Positions 10,506 to 24,672 of a stretch of DNA of 64,000 bases are shown here, one piece after another (position 1 is the first letter of the stretch; each line of letters begins with the position of its first letter). The DNA lies in assembly GCA_021613535.1 (NCBI GenBank), contig CP075495.1, positions 4,898,001-4,962,000 on the forward strand. The letters are read 5' to 3'. A program made the translations under genes and the position numbers. Under the pieces are notes generated by a model. That model saw nothing but the letters and a program-made list of their open reading frames with translations, did no database searches and was not told where the DNA came from. Origin of the DNA: Adineta vaga (Eukaryota > Rotifera).

Positions 10506-12322
10506 TAATATTTGCCTTTATCTATAACAATAAATTATTAAAGTAAGGATATCGGATGTTTTTTCTTTTGAGCTGTAATCAGCCAATACCTTATAAGCAA
10601 TGTAATTACAACAATACTCTTTCGCTTCTGTATACGTTACTTAAATTAGATGAAATAGCGCAGACATGAATTCAAAAGAACAAATTTATTCAAGGGGGCC
10701 ATTTGTCAAGATTCATTCTCATAAATACAATACTTATTAAAAAATATAATATGACGCGAGAGAAACGAAAAAGCGATTACGACTAACTAGCAAAGATCAT
10801 CGATATTGTAGATAATAGAAAAATCGTGAATACGGAAAACTTCAGTCTCTAAATACATTTAACGATAAATCTGATATTGCTTACTAGAAACAGTCGCTTA
10901 GGTATAAAATGTAGCAGAGTAAGTCAGATATAAGAACTGTTTTTTTCTGGTTATAAAATGTTACTGTTAAAATCAGATAAAAGTCCATACGAACAACTTT
11001 CATAAGGAAAAACGCAACAGAGAAGACAAACAAAGTAGTCGTTATAATGTTAGATGGTAAACCCATTTATAAAAGCTTTTATCAATCTACGAAAAGAAAA
11101 AGATAACGACACACTCAAAGCAAATAGTACAGGTTGGAAAAAAAACAATGCGTAATCTTATCAGTACAAACGAAGTAATAGACACCTCTTTCGCTCTCTC
11201 TTTCTGTCTTGTGAAAAGCTCTTGAGAAAGATCGGCTTGTCGATTTTAGGAGCATCGAAACTTTATTGCTTTATACACTCACATGAAAATAAGTAAAAAA
11301 AAAGCAATACGGATTACGTAAAGATTCAGATGATAAATATCATTCCTGGCCATAGCATGGTAATTGCTAAAATAACAAAAATATTCTGAATAAATATGTG
11401 TGTTTTGTACCATCTTACGATAGAAAGTTATGAAATGAAGCAAAAATATCGTGCAACAAAACCAAGTGTTATATAATTCTGAATGATAGACATATAGGCA
11501 CTGTTTTATACATGTAGTTCATAATCCAGCATATCATTGAATCAAACATGATGCAAAACAAAGTCAAACAAATAATGAATTACAGATCAATTCCACGATT
11601 ATTATGAAAGTATCAAAACTAGAACGCGAATTTCTCTAGAACGATATTAGAAAACCAGCGAGATAATAAATCATTTTTTTAGGCATTTCGAACATTAAAA
11701 AATCGCAAATGAAATCATCCATTCAAAAGAACCCCTGTTTTTGTATGCAAACGTGGAAACTAAATGCAATTAGTTGAATGATTTCATAAATTATTGATGA
11801 TTATTCAATCGAACTTCTGAAACACTTTTATTTCTATTGTAGCAAACCCTTATGACAGATCATTCTAATATAAATGCACTATCTGGTGTGTTTTTCAAAA
11901 CTTATTGTTTTCTCTGAGGATGAGTATAGATATATTATTTGAATATACTCCTATACAATAATAGGAATGAAGAACATTCAATTTCAGTTTTTTTGTTTCC
12001 TTTATATATATATAATATGTATATCGAAAAAGAAAAAGAAACGAACGAGAAAAAAAAGAAGAGATGACACAAAAAACGCGAGAAGAAAGAAAAAAAGAAA
12101 GTTGCTGCTATATATCGTCTTCAATACATACATACGAAGAGATCTGAATGTCACAACAAGTTCATCATGCTAATGCACGAACTTATTGCGCAAGAATCGA
12201 CAAAGAAAATGTTTGAAGAACTAGTAAAATTAGGTAAAATATAAACGATCGGTTAGAGAAGAGAAAAACTCATGTATATAGAAAGCAATGAAAAGTGTAT
12301 AAAATTTCATGTTGTTGTTTTT
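10506..12322. other. Intergenic, no gene supported
   Basis: About 1.8 kb of AT-rich unique sequence, between the ART pseudogene and the 3' end of the MASK gene. No convincing exon, RNA gene or repeat array. Confidence 0.5.
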
Positions 12323-12382
12323 CTATCGTGGATAATCACGTGTCTGTGATTGCTGCTGCTGCTGTTGCTGTTGCTGTGGTGG

Positions 12383-12416
<34 letters not shown>

Positions 12417-15400
12417 GGATACGGATATGGTTCTAAAAGTAAAAGTCAGTTCGGTTTTAGAGAAAAAAACAAATTTGACATACGTTTAGAGACGGAAGAC
12501 CAATCATTGATGACCATAGAAGGAGCAACAGGAGTTGATGATGGCATATGTCGTTTACGTTCACTGCCAATCGCAGCTGGTACCATTTTGTGGTCATTAC
12601 CGGCACTTGTAGACGATAATGAAGGACCGGTTGAATGATTACTATTGGAAATGATGCCAGTTGGATCAACTAAAATACAAAAAAAATTGATTCTTTCTTT
12701 CTTTTTCTCATCTGAAATAAAGATAATCATCTTACCAGAAGTTAATGTTATATCATCACTGTTTGTATTTACATTTGGTGCTAGAGGAATATTGTTCGTT
12801 TGTTGTGTTCTCGATAGAAAATTTTTATAATAAAAATTAGCCACAAGTGCTGCTGCTTGATTTGTATCTTGTGGTAGTTGTCCTCTTGATGCTAGAATTT
12901 TCGCTATTTGTAATGTTATTGATAATTGCGGTGGCGGTGGTAATGGTTGTTGAATAGGATGTTGTTGCATATTAGCTTGTAAATGATAAAAATGTAATAC
13001 TTGATTTTGTACATGTTGAATTGCTTCGATATCTGATTGTTGACAAGTACGTGTTGGTGGAACATTTGGATACATCTGTTGTTGTTGTTGTTGTTGTTGT
13101 TCCATCATTCGAGCAATATTAGTAATATTTGATGATAATGGTCCTTGAAATTCTGGTGCACTTGGATTTAAACTAGATCGATTCGAATATGCTGAATTAT
13201 TGTGTAATAATTGTTGATAGATAAGAGATGGATTTGATGGAAATTTTGAAGACATATGAAGAGGATTTTCATCAGTAGATACGGGTGGACGATGTGAACC
13301 TATGGGTCCAAATGGTTTTTGTTGATCGAGATTAGGAAACAATGGTTGTGGTTGAATAAAGTGGCTGGTCTGTTGTTTTAATGAGGATGGTGATGATGAT
13401 GTCGATGATGCTGTTGATGAACCTGTTTGACCATTTTGATCAAGAGGTATTTTTGTGAGAGATGGTGAGATTGATTGATGAATACGATTAGAACCAGGTG
13501 CACGACTTAATTGTGATGTTGGCGATAATGAATCGAAATTAGTTGTAGTAATGGTAGATAAACCACGATAACCAGGAGCAATCTTTGGATCTGATACTTG
13601 AGAAGATGTCGGGTTAGATTCATTCATTGTAATAACAATGGATTCTTGATGAGACTGTTTATTTGGTACATTCATTTTGGCAACATTGGCAAAATTCATT
13701 TTTGTTGCAGATTCATCATTAATTGACCCTGATTGATTTGTTGGTTCTTTTGTTTTAGTTAGAACATCAACAATAGATGTAGTTAGAATATTTGAAGCAA
13801 ATGGATTATATTCTCCAAGAGTCATTGTCGTTGGTGTTGAAGAAGGTGCTGCCATCAGTAAGGAGGAGGATGCTGACGATGATGATGGTGGAATTTGGTA
13901 AGATGTAGGATGTATAGATTTATTTGGTGATATTGAATTTGCATCTGAGATTGATGTTGTTGTTGTTGATGATGATAGTTGATAATTATTTGGATGATGT
14001 CGATGATGATTAGTTGAATTTGTGTATGAATAATGATTTGTATGAGTTGATTTATTATGTGATGAAGATGGTTTTGAATGTGTCCAATTAGTTGGATTTA
14101 TAGTTGTTGAATTGCTTGTAGATGACGATGATATAGCACGATTAGATCGATTAGAATTGACCCATGTGGCACCGGTGGATGTTAATGGTTGAGGTGTTTT
14201 TACTGATGCTGAAGAAGATGTGGAACGCGTTGTAAGATTTGATGGATTTTTTCTACTAGTTGGATTTGAAGAACGAGGATTAATTCTAGATGTTGGTGGT
14301 GCATCAGAAAACGTTGATTCTATAGAGCGAAAGAACAAACATTTGAATTGCATTTTCAAACTAGTTCTTTATATTAACATTACCATTATTCTGTAATCTT
14401 GGTCCTGTATTTGCTCTTTGTGCTTTCAGTAATTCATCATCGTTATCATGATTTGATGTTACAGTTGTAGACCTTGACTTATTCGTTGATGGCAATAGAT
14501 TCGTCAAATCTGTTTCTGAATTTTTTAATAGAGCTGTAATTAATTGATATGCGTGTTTGATTGAATCACCATTACCTCTAAACAAGTGAGAAGAACATAA
14601 ATGTAAAAACAATACAAAGAAAAACACTGAATCAACTTTACTTGATTAGAATAGTTTTATCACCAATTCCTCGTTTATTTTCCACATCAATCGAAGCTCC
14701 CGTTACTTCACGTAACATATTCAGATTTGATCCACATCGTCCAATAATACGTGAATATTGTTCATGTGGAATGGTTACTTTTTTCTGTTTACCAATGACT
14801 TCTTGCCAACCATCATCAACAATAACAGATTCTTGTTTCGTTTTTGAAACAAGATTTTCTTGATGACGTTCAATTTTTCTTGACATCGTATTCGTTTTCT
14901 TTTTGTTATTGGTCAGCTGCTTAGTCGTCTGTTCTGGCAGAGGTGGTTTCTGTTCAGTTTCAGTTTTAACCATTTTCAAACGTAGATCATCATCATCAAC
15001 AACAACAACCGCAGCAGCACCAGCACTCGCAACATCCGCTACATGTAATGAAGATACTTCAATAGGTTCTTCTGTTTCTACTTGTTGGTGCTCTTCTTCT
15101 TCTTGTTCTTCTTCATCTTCAACTTTAGAAGTTGATTCATCTTCTGTTTCTTTTGTTACTGTTGTTTGCTGTTTTCCTTTCTTTTTTGCTTTACGTTTTT
15201 CCCGTTTTTTTGCGGCAGCTTCTTTCTTCGTCTGTTCACGTGATTTTTCAGATTCAATTTCTTTTAATAAATTATTTGCTGCTTTATTAGCTTCAGCTGC
15301 TTGACGTTCCTTTGCTGAAATAATTTGATCCATACATGTTTGACATTTTTTCAATACATCCTTTAAGAAAAAAACGATATAAAATTAAGTTGTTCAAATA

Positions 15401-18400
15401 ACAAAACAAACAACGCTTTCAATACATACTTTATCAGTGATTGTACTTATCAATCGACGACAATCTGTATCTGAAGGAAATTGTCGTACTTGTCTTACTA
15501 AATATTTAACAACTTTAATATGTCCTTTACGAAATGCAGCCATGAGACAAGACACTTTTCGTGAATCACTGGAATCGGGATTAGCAAAGCGAGTTATGAG
15601 TAATTGAACAACTTCTAGATGGCCACCATTACATGCAAGCCATAGGGGTGTAGCACCTTTTTTATTTCTAACATCAATTGTGGCACCATAAAGAAGTAGT
15701 AATTCAACAAATTTATGATGACCTTTATCAGCAGCAATGGTTAAAGCTAAAAGAATGGAAAAGTAAAGATTTATTATTCAAATTCTATCGACATACCAGT
15801 ATCTTTAGATGTTGGTACAGGTAATGCATTGACATCTGCACCTCGTTCTAATAAAACTCGACCGACATCAACATAACCACCCGATGCTATAGAAAGACAT
15901 CGACAATGTTTATTTTTTATTGTTAAAAATAGTCATTTTTATTACCAGATTCCATGAGAGGTGTAAGACCTGTTTTCGCTCTATGTTCAATATTTGCTTT
16001 ACGATCGACTAATAATGATACAACTTCAGCTCGGCCTTGAAAACAAGCTAAAGTTAAAGCTGTATTGCGATTTGTTTCAATCTGAGCATTTATATCAGCA
16101 CCCATATCTAATAAAAGTTTAACTGCAGCAACATGTCCATTCATTGATGCCAACATTAATGGCTAAAATAGAGATTTTGTTTTAATATTTCATTAACAAT
16201 CTAAATACTACTTACAGTAATACCAAGTTTACTACCAGTCCTAGAGAATAGATTAAGAAAATAGTAAAAAATATTTGTAACGAAAAAAGAAACAAACCTC
16301 GAATTGATCTCTGCACCATAACTTAATAATAATTTTATAATAGTTACATATCCACCTGAAGCAGCAAGACTCAATGCTATGAAAGAAAAAGATTTCTTTA
16401 GTAATTTAGGTAAACTTCAGTTTTCCAACAAACCAGTGTAATCTGAAACGTTTCTATGTTCACGATTTGCTCCATTTTTCAATAGAACTTCTACAACATC
16501 TTGTCTTCCACCACTACATGCCAACGATAGTGCTGTATCTTTGGTTCTTTCAGATTGAGCTTCAATATTTGCACCATGTTCAATTAATCTAGATACAATA
16601 TTTGCATGACCAGCAGTCGCTAATAAGTAAGAAAAAAAAAGGGATGATCATTCATAATCAAAAACACAATGACTTACCAGCAAGAATTAATGGTGTAAAA
16701 CCTTTTTTATCTCGATGTTCAATGTTTGCATTACGTTGTAAAAGTAAAAGTACAAGTTCTTCATGACCACCGGCACATGCTAACGTTAATGCAGTATCAT
16801 GATTTGATTCTGTTTCACAATCCACATCAATTCGATTTTGAAATCGTAGATGAGATAATGCTGTTGATGTGGAATTTGTTGTTAGTTGAGATGAATACTC
16901 TGTACAACAAACTGGATGTCGTACAGTAGTTGATGGCGGTGGTAGATCGGTAGCTTCTATGAGTAGATTCTGACGTGATTGCAAAGATATGCCAGTTGAT
17001 TCCTGATCAGTAGTAGTCGTGACTAGAATATATAAATCATTATGTAAAATCTATCATTTCGAGAAATACTTACTCTTTTCAACATTAGATGTCTGTTGTA
17101 ATGATCTCAATTGTTCAATAAATGGTTTTTGATTAGCAATTTTTTGAATTTCTTTAATTAAATCTGGATTATTCGCCAATGTTTGAATACGTTCTAATGC
17201 TGATGGATTACTTGCTAATTGTCGTAAATGTTCTAGAGCTTTTTGTGTATCTGTATTAATACGCATCGGAATTTTTGTTGGTGTCGATTCAGTCGATGAT
17301 GTTGTTCCTGTTGTTGATGAGATTAATTTCAAATTTTTCAAATGCATATTCATTTCATCTAAATGACTTTGATTATCATGTACATGTTGTTCTACTCGAC
17401 GATCATATTTGGATAATTGTCGATTGAAAGATTTCTTTATTTTCGTATGATGATGAGACGACGATTGTACAGATGATTCATTAGATGACGGAGAGAAAAA
17501 ATTGATAGTTTGAGATGGAATTGGTAGAATAGAGGAAGATGATTGTTCATCATGTTTTGATGATAATGATGATGCTGATGAACTTGATGATGTTGATGAT
17601 GAAGAAGTTGTACGCTTCTTTTTACTAGTTACAGGTGGATTAGAAGGAGTGGAAGGAGGATTTGCATTGAAATAATCCGTCACTTGCTGACGATATTCTT
17701 GATTAAGTTTGAGATGTTGTTGAGCTTTATCATGTAATTCTTTTTCTACATTTTGTAATTGTTCTAAAGATTAGAAATATTGATTTATATAATCAATGAA
17801 TATTTGTTTTTACCTAATAAATACAGTTTTTTCGCTTGATCACTCGTTTGATCAGTTGTTGGTGATGGTAATCGATCAGAATTTGGCCATGGATATGCTG
17901 AAATGTCTACAAGAATAGGAATTGTATAATAGATATATATATATATATGTAGAATAAATTTAAAATGAACAAACCTGTATTATTCATATCAGCATATAAT
18001 TCATTTGGATCTACTTCGACAGTTTTCAGTACTTCAAGAATATTTCGAGGAACGATTTTTTCCAATCGTTCAAGCAATGTAAACGATGTATTATTCATCT
18101 CAGATGATTTTTCATGAGTTCCTATTCCTGTTTCAGTTTTTATACTTGAATCATTTACTGTTGGCAATGGTAAAGGAAATGAAGTTGGCATTGTTACTGT
18201 TAAATTCTCGTCTTCTTCTTCATCGTCATCTTCATCTTCGTCTTCATCGTCTTCATCATCATTGGTTTCAATAGGATTAATTGTACAATTTAAAATACTC
18301 TTCGGATATTCAAGTAATAATTGAACAATAGCTGTATGACCACCTTTTGCAGCTTCAATTAAACAATTTGATCGATCCTACGAATTAAATTTCATTTCAT

Positions 18401-20984
18401 TACTAAATCTATCGATATAACGAAATCAATATACTTTAAGGAGATGATTTGGATCTGCACCATTTAGAAGAAGAATTGTAGTTAATTCAAAATGTCCACC
18501 GGCACATGCTAATGAAAGAACTGTTGCATCATTGGTTATAGTTGATCGATTGACATCAGCTCCTGAGAGGAAAGAGAAGATGATTTTTGAATAAAAAACA
18601 ATGATTTATATATCGTTTTCTACCTTTTGATATTAAATATCGTACTGTACATATATGTCCTGCACGTGCTGCTTTCATTAATGGTGTTCGTCCTTCATTT
18701 TCAGCATCATCAATATGTGCACCGGCATTCAATAATATTTCTGCAACTTCTGTATGTCCGCTTTCACAAGCATAACCCAACGCTAATTTCAATAGTAGAA
18801 AATATTAGTTCTTTCATAGATAAAAACAGATTCAATTTACCTGTATCTCCAACGCGAGTGGTTTGATTGACATTAGCTCCTTTGACAAGAGAGAAAAAAA
18901 ACAGAAATTTAATCAAATTTCGAGATAAACTTGAGTAAACATACCATTTTCTATTAGAAATGGAACAAGTTCAATATGTCCTTCTTGTGATGCTTCCATC
19001 AGAGGAGTTGATTGACCCAAATTGATATTAGCTCCATTAACTAGAAGAATTTTCACTACATCCAAAAATCCACCAGCACATGCCAAAGTTACTAAATAGT
19101 TAGAGAATCGATGAATATTTGAAATATGACATTTGAAAAAAAGGACTTACACGCTGTTTCTTGTGCTTCTTCAGTTGTTCGATTAATATTGGCTCCTAAA
19201 ACCAATCATATTCATTTGTGTTCATTCAATTGATTTAAATCTCTCACCTTTTGAAACTAGTAAATTCACAATATCATCATGTCCTTCTCTACTTGCTAAA
19301 ACACAATGAAATAATCAAATTAAAACTCGTCTCTCACGTCTTCTTCAACGGATACAAACCTTCCATTAATGGTGTATAACCTTCATCATTCACTTCTTCG
19401 AGATTAGCTCCACGTTCAATCAATAATGAAGCTAGTTCAAAATGACCACCACATGCACTCAATGTTAGTGGACTTTCATAACTATCTGGTGGCATATTGA
19501 CATCGGCACCATGATCAAGTAATAATCTTGCAACTTGAACATGACCATCCATACATGCTTCCATTAGAGCTAAACATAACAACAATAATAAAAGATAATG
19601 TTTTTTTCGTCGTTCTTTTACCTGTATGCATTTCATCAGTCTTATTTCCATTTTCTAAATGAAACAAAATATTTTTAAAGATTTTCAAAGAAAATTAATA
19701 AACATACTATCTTTCGATTGATTATTCGTTCCAGCACCATGATCAAGTAAAAGTTGAGTTACTTCTACATGTCCACCACCAGCTGCTTCCATCTAAAATA
19801 ATCATTAATACATCACTAGTAACTAATTAAGAGACAAATACCAATGGTGTATGACCATTTTCATTAGTTTCTTCGACTTTTGCACCATGTTTTAATAACA
19901 ATCGTACAATATCAACATAACCCTTTAATTTAGAAAACGAATTAACATAACATAACAATATCTTCGTTGCATTTTCTTACTCCTCCTGCTGCATAATGTA
20001 ATGCTGTATTTCCTGATGTTGATTGTATATTTACATTTGCTTTATATTTTATCAAAAGTTCAACAATTTCATAATGACCAGCATTACAAGCTATAAAAAC
20101 AAAACAGAAGAAAAATCAATTGTTTTTATTTTTCATTTTGATCTGATCAAACCTTCCATTAATGGTGTACAATCTTGTTTATTTCCTCGATCATCTACAG
20201 CAATATCTGGTATAGTACGAAGTATAAGTTCAACTAAATCAATATAACCATTGGAACAAGCTAATGATAAAATACTATCACCATCTTCATTGATATCATT
20301 AAGATATTCTTTAATATTTTTAGTTTGAAGAATTTTTTCAACTGTTTGAAGATCATTATTTACACAGGCACGAAGTAGTACACCGGAATCTTTATTTAAT
20401 AATTTCGATGGTTTCTTTTCATTTTGTGATATTGCTGAGGAAGAAGATGAAGATAAAACATTGGCTATTTCATGTAAGCCATTGAAATTATTTGTTACAC
20501 TACTTGTTAATAAACGTACAACTTGTTGATCACGCCAGAAATCTTCTGGTATAGGAGAATTAGTTATACCAGTAGCTTCAAGAATTGCAGCTAGTTTAGC
20601 TTGTGTATCAGGATCAATTGGACCAATATCGATATCATCATTATATTTATGATTGAATGATAAATGTGAATGAGAAATAAATGGTGATGGAATATCATCT
20701 TCATCATCATCATCATCTTCTTCTTCATCACTTGTTTCATCCTAGGAAAAGAAGAAGAAAAAAAATCGAATTTTACAAAGAATTATTTCTTGTTTTTTTC
20801 TATTGATCAACTTTACTTCAATATCTTCTTCGTCGTCTGTTAACATTCTATGATTTTGATGTGAATAACGTGTTAAACCAACAGAAATAATTGGAACGTC
20901 AGTTATATCTATTGATGAATCTTGTTTTGTATTTGATTTCAATGTTTGATCACTTATTGTTGATGTTTGAGAAGTACTTTTCAT
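12323..20984 (-). CDS. mask: MASK orthologue: multiple ankyrin repeats and single KH domain (ANKHD1/ANKRD17)
   Basis: 28 exons join into 2359 codons plus stop: 20984-20817, 20741-20153, 20090-19981, 19922-19842, 19792-19708, 19654-19622, 19569-19360, 19295-19248, 19195-19151, 19091-18945, 18879-18841, 18782-18624, 18562-18435, 18377-17975, 17906-17814, 17763-17074, 17022-16678, 16619-16434, 16376-16298, 16240-16216, 16162-15946, 15886-15797, 15746-15430, 15360-14642, 14577-14384, 14319-12736, 12669-12484, 12432-12323. Acidic N-terminus; ankyrin block 1 about residues 175-643 (14 repeats); acidic and Ser-rich linker; block 2 about 1075-1412 (10 repeats); Lys/Glu-rich coiled-coil region; KH domain about 1622-1690 with GRCG as the GxxG loop; Ser/Thr/Asn/Gln-rich tail with polyQ. 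MASK proteins are cytoplasmic/nuclear scaffolds known from receptor tyrosine kinase and Hippo/Yorkie signalling in flies and mammals. One ankyrin repeat present in vertebrate relatives seems missing after exon 5. Confidence 0.95.
12361..12417 (-). repeat. CAA/CAG run encoding polyglutamine near the MASK C-terminus
   Basis: On the coding strand this last-exon stretch is a CAA run, a short CCACCA break and a mixed CAG/CAA run, encoding about 19 Gln in two blocks. A pure CAA tract of this length is prone to length change. Confidence 0.85.
13078..13102 (-). repeat. Second glutamine run in MASK
   Basis: Eight CAA codons in a row inside the large 1.6-kb exon of the MASK gene. Confidence 0.8.
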
Positions 20985-22675
20985 ATGAAAAAACTAATTG
21001 TTCATGCTAAAATTTTCAAGAAAAACATCATATAAAAAGTTGTTCAATCATTTTACTAACAACTGATCAGTTGACCTCCTAGGATGGGAAATCGAGAAAG
21101 AGAGGTAAGAAGAATGGTACAAAAGATACAACAGGAAACAGACATCGACAAAGCAATGAGATGCAAACACAAACAGAAACGAACGAAGAAGGGTAGGCAA
21201 AGCAGAGTAATACCAACAATATTGGACACGATGTTAGTATAATATGGATTGGGAATTGCTTGTTTTCTGCCATTACTATATTATTAATATCAAACAATTA
21301 ACCATACAGATTTGATTCTATTCAAAGAAAGAAATTCAATGAAAACAACATATTAAATCAAAATCATATGTCATTATGAAAAGAAACAATTCGAAAAATT
21401 GTAACAAAATAGTTTCGATAGATGTCGTTGCTGATTAGTATCTATTTCGAAGTACATATAGTATATCACAAGAAAGATATATTCATACCACACCTTTCTA
21501 CTAATTTTTCAATAGGAAAAGAAAACAGAAAAATGAAGAACGTAAATTCAGGTATATCGCAATGTTCTGCCATTTCTATTTCATTAAACATAGTGTCGCA
21601 CGGTATTTTTTTATTACATATAAAATCTCCCGAGAGAATATTTTTGAAATTATCAATTATTCTAGGAAATTTCACTCGAACAGATGATTCGTATGACTGT
21701 ATAGTTTTTCAAATCGATACTTTCCTTTTGTATTTTTTATGATTGCAATAAACTTCCGTTTCAAAAGTATACTTGCACACACTTTGTTATTTCCTGTGAT
21801 ATAGTAGATCTTTTATATCCGGCATTCATTCCAGAAATTAGTATGAAAATGAAGAACATTTTAGGTATAATAGTAGCATATACATTGTTCAAATTCATAG
21901 ATTCTTCTGCTTTCAGGAAAATTTAATTGCATCATTAGATACATTCCAAAATGTGTCCAAGAGATTGATCGAGTATGTTTTCAATCGATGAAACTTGCAT
22001 CTTATCAATACAATATTTATCTAAAACTCATTCAACAAAAATCTCGTTTATTTAATTGTTTTTGAATATCTACCGCTTAAAACTTACTATTTACGTAAAT
22101 ACGATTAAGAAACTATTTTAATTTAAATTACATTTATTATTGACTCACTCAATATTTTCATTGTTTCTTTACTAAACTATTGCATATTCTACCGATTATT
22201 TATCCTTGACACTATTATTTTCAATCAAATAGAATCTTAATCACATGGGAATTTCAAAGAATACTACACGAAGATTTTCGAGTATCAACTTAAATACCGT
22301 CTCTCGTCTCTCATTTCATTCTTGTGGATTGTCAAGTAGAAGAAAACATTCATATACATACTTAAGTACATGTTTGCATAAGAACAAATAACACACATAT
22401 CAACATACTCACTTTAGAAGAAGAAAAAATCATGTATCAACATGCGGAGAAAAAAACTGTAGTTTTGTTTTTTTTTCGTTTTCTTTTTTACATTTAAAAC
22501 CTACAAGAAAAGGTAAATCTGACTCATTTTCTAAAAGATTCTCAGAGAAAAAACAATCGTCAGTGAATACGATACAACATCGTAAGAGTACAATTTCTCC
22601 GATTTTATTTCTTCACACAACTAGGAAATAAAACAAAATGAACAAGTAGTTTAATTGAAGAACGTCTTGAACATA
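20985..22675. other. Divergent intergenic region
   Basis: About 1.7 kb between the MASK start (minus) and the next gene (plus); it should carry the promoters of both. Open frames at 21079-21297 and 21422-21742 overlap each other or shadow frames and lack any protein-like signature. Confidence 0.55.
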
Positions 22676-23327
22676 ATGTTACCCAAATTAAGTAAATACA
22701 AATTTTCAAAATCATTTTCTTTACTCTCTCTCTCTCTCTTTCGAAATAGAAACTCAAACAAATATCGAATATGATTGTTGTCGGCTTCTTCGTACGGATC
22801 GATCATCTCGTTTAATATTACCATTAGCACGTCGTGGTCGTCCATTCCCTTCATCACGATCCCATCATGTACTATGTAAAAATTGTTCGAATATAAAACG
22901 AAAACAACAACGTGAAATTCTTCAACGAGAACAAAAAAATTCTTCAAATATTTTTGACACAATCAATGATTTGAATCGAACATCCGAACCAAATATATCT
23001 CATGAAATCGAATTTTCTTTAACAGATCAAAATGAAAAAATTCATCTAAATCAATCTGAATATGAACCTGAACAAATGCTCATTTGGAAAATTAAACCAT
23101 CCAATCGTCAAACTACAATTCTTAATGATACTGGTTCGTTAAATGATAATGAAAAAAAAGTATTACTTCTAGAAGCCGTACGAAAATTACAAATTGTTTT
23201 AAATAATCGTTCAACATCAACAACAACAATAACGATTCCTGAAAGTGATCTAGATCAAATTGAATTTACTTATCGGGCTTTACAAACAACAGTTAATATT
23301 CTATCATCATCTTTAGATTCACTGTAG
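22676..23327 (+). CDS. Uncharacterised 197-aa protein
   Basis: Two exons. The first encodes only MLPKL plus one base (22676-22691). A 58-bp intron (donor GTAAAT, acceptor AAATAG) leads to 22750-23327. The N-terminal part is Arg-rich with Cys/His residues (DCCRLLR, then SHHVLCKNC about residues 17-50) that could bind a metal. A Lys/Gln/Arg helix follows (NIKRKQQREILQREQ). The middle is polar and acidic, and the C-terminal 60 residues look like one amphipathic helix region (KKVLLLEAVRKLQIVL). No signal peptide or membrane segment. I do not recognise the family. The short first exon rests on frame agreement and splice consensus; a different upstream start is possible. Confidence 0.6.
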
Positions 23328-23593
23328 ATTGAATGAACTAAATAACCTATAATCAACTGAAATGTTCTGAAGAAAGAAATCCAATCTAGTCTTTTCAAGG
23401 ATACAATTTATCCATCTTTTTATATCTTATTGAGTCTTATTATATGGTTAATTTCATTTTGTCTAAGAAGCTAAATTTAATCTAATCCATATCAAATCTT
23501 TTATACTGAACATCCTCTTATGTTTAAATTTATTTCTGATCAAACAAACTTCTAAAAAATAAAAGGCACTAAAAGTTAACGAAGATCATACGA

Positions 23594-24672
23594 TCAAGAG
23601 AGATACAATAATAACAAGAAAATCATCATCATATATATTGATGGTAAATGTATGTGACCAGTATCAAATAATGTTTGAAATAGATATTGTGCTGATGTAT
23701 CTTGTTGTCGTGGTAATCGATGGAATTCATCTTCTATAAATATATATATATATAGATTTATTTAATTGTTTACATAGATTATTGATTTTATTTGTTACTC
23801 ACTTGTACGTCGTCGGACTAGAATATGGGCTTCTTTTTCATTATATCTACATGTGTAGTTAGCTTGAAGGAAATTTTGATTTTTTTTATTAAAAAAAATT
23901 GTCAAACGTTGAGTATTGGATGAAATTGGTTCAGTATGAAAATCATAATTTGATTGATTTAATAATTCTCCATTGACAAGCCATGTTAAATCGTTGAAAT
24001 TAATTTCTGTATCACATGATAATGAACAAGTTAATGAAAATGTTCGATTAACCGGATAGAGAAGTAAAGGTGACGATGGAGTTATATGTGGATGAGCTAA
24101 TCAGAAAACAAAAACAATAAATTTAACAATACTTTTCGATCGTGAGATAAATACATACAATTAACAAGTAATTTTATACTATGTTGACCACTTGAACTTG
24201 ATTTGCATGTATAAATACCCTGATCTTCCAGTGAAACATTACTGATCAATAAACGTGGTATTGATGATACAGATGATATAAGATTATAACGCCCGATGGT
24301 AGCATATTCAGAGAAGAGAATATCACCAATAGCAATAAGAGTTAAATGTGTTCGGGATGAATTAGGACGAAACCATGAAATCTAGAGAAAAGTTTTAAAT
24401 GAAGTGCTTTCTTTCCTTCTTGACAGACATACCACTTCATGTGTTTTCTTTATTGAACGTATTGGACATTTTAGTTCAATATCCGTTCCACATGAAACAT
24501 GCATTGTTGCTGCATTAGCTAGAAATGAATGATAAAGAATGCGAATACATTTGATTTCCCTTTAGAATTTAGATGACTTACTTGTAAATGATAATGATAA
24601 TAAAATGATCAAATAGATGATGATCAAATCAGAAAAGTTTTGAAACGATGAATTGATATTGAAGTTCGACAT
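23594..24672 (-). CDS. Surface protein with signal peptide, two Ig domains and hydrophobic C-terminus
   Basis: Five exons: 24672-24582, 24518-24433, 24381-24159, 24096-23803, 23733-23594; 277 aa, all introns GT-AG and in frame. A hydrophobic segment near the N-terminus (LIIIYLIILLSLSFT, about 17-31) serves as signal peptide. Ig domain 1, about 35-135, shows Cys (IELKCP), Trp (ISWFRP) and the DQGIYTC motif. Ig domain 2, about 138-235, shows Cys (FSLTCS), Trp (LTWLVNG) and NYTC. The last 17 residues are hydrophobic (MMMIFLLLLYLS), either a membrane anchor without a cytoplasmic tail or a GPI-attachment signal. This matches small Ig-superfamily adhesion or receptor proteins of the cell surface; ligand unknown. 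Several Asn-x-Ser/Thr sites fit an extracellular location. Confidence 0.85.

Noticed and set aside
22651-22962. 103-aa minus open frame
   Set aside because: It is antisense to the spliced plus gene 22676-23327, whose frame continues well beyond it.
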